From contig JAGCRI010000190.1 in assembly GCA_017964755.1 (NCBI GenBank), positions 1-15,095 of the forward strand: a stretch of DNA of 15,095 nucleotides. Direction: 5' to 3'. The translations under genes and the position numbers were made by a program. Below the pieces are notes generated by a model that was given only the letters and a program-made list of their open reading frames with translations, was not told the origin of the DNA and searched no databases. Position 1 is the first letter of the stretch, and every line of letters begins with the position of its first letter. Positions 15,005 through 15,095 of this stretch are shown here, in pieces. Origin of the DNA: Bacteroidales bacterium (GTDB taxonomy: Bacteria > Bacteroidota > Bacteroidia > Bacteroidales > WCHB1-69).

Positions 15005-15095
15005 TCAGAAATAGATGTCGCGCTGCCCTTCACCGACTTTGGCAAGGTTTTCGCGGACTTTTTCCTTGTGGTTGCCTGCAGGAATGTCGTTTTCC
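15005..15095 (-). CDS. C-terminal end of an unidentified protein (partial)
   Basis: The minus-strand frame is open from the window edge to a TGA at 15005-15007. It encodes the last 29 full codons, ending in ENLAKVGEGQRDIYF. The stop is followed at a normal distance by an intrinsic terminator in the same direction, which supports a real gene. Codon use looks like the neighbouring genes. The fragment is hydrophilic and probably helical. It is too short for me to assign a family, and I give no function. Confidence 0.65.
   Translation of the reverse strand, partial: ENDIPAGNHKEKVRENLAKVGEGQRDIYF

Noticed and set aside
1..15095. CRISPR array, tRNA, rRNA, insertion sequence, phage or defence genes
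   Set aside because: I looked for spaced direct repeats, tRNA-like arms and transposase or defence motifs on both strands and saw none.

Overview
The window looks like a chromosomal segment of a Bacteroidales-type member of the Bacteroidota. The evidence is two proteins with Por/type IX secretion (T9SS) C-terminal sorting domains, two FISUMP-domain exported proteins, an F0 a subunit with the long N-terminal extension usual in this phylum, AT-rich leaders without clear Shine-Dalgarno sequences, and Bacteroidetes-type -7 boxes (TATTTTTG). No tRNA, rRNA, CRISPR array, insertion sequence or phage gene was seen, and no gene-free stretch exceeds 300 bases.

Plus-strand left half. The window opens inside a secreted endonuclease/exonuclease/phosphatase-fold nuclease with a T9SS tail (3-1127). 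Next come the membrane-sector genes of the F-type ATP synthase, atpB-atpE-atpF-atpH (1300-3935), with a 14-bp hairpin between atpE and atpF. The catalytic F1 genes (alpha, gamma, beta, epsilon) do not follow. Instead there is a small protein with a Gre-factor-like C-terminal domain (3948-4385). It abuts, with no gap, the first of two exported FISUMP proteins (4386-5492 and 5549-7354). The second of these has a modular architecture with about 13 uninterrupted heptads. MazG (7373-8161) closes this tightly packed run.

Minus-strand block. A GH73-type glucosaminidase with LysM-like modules (8165-9292) converges on mazG with only 3 bases between them. A 22-base palindrome and a promoter-like box lie upstream of it. 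Further right, a strong intrinsic terminator (9473-9505) ends an apparent gcvT to large-adhesin unit. The adhesin (9526-12126) has three jelly-roll-like modules, two linker repeats and a T9SS tail. gcvT (12148-13242) encodes the glycine-cleavage aminomethyltransferase.

Right end. gcvT and tig (trigger factor, 13426-14850) are divergent, each with a TATTTTTG box pointing toward its own gene. Trigger factor carries an unusual lysine/alanine-rich, histone-H1-like tail. Two face-to-face intrinsic terminators (14895-14927 plus, 14942-14977 minus) separate tig from the C-terminal end of an unidentified minus-strand gene (15005-15095).

The genes mix energy metabolism, housekeeping (MazG, GcvT, trigger factor) and cell-surface or secreted functions. 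I found no clear new defence or mobile system. The most interesting features are the F0-plus-delta-only ATP synthase cluster, the hairpin after atpE, the trigger-factor tail and the surface-protein architectures.
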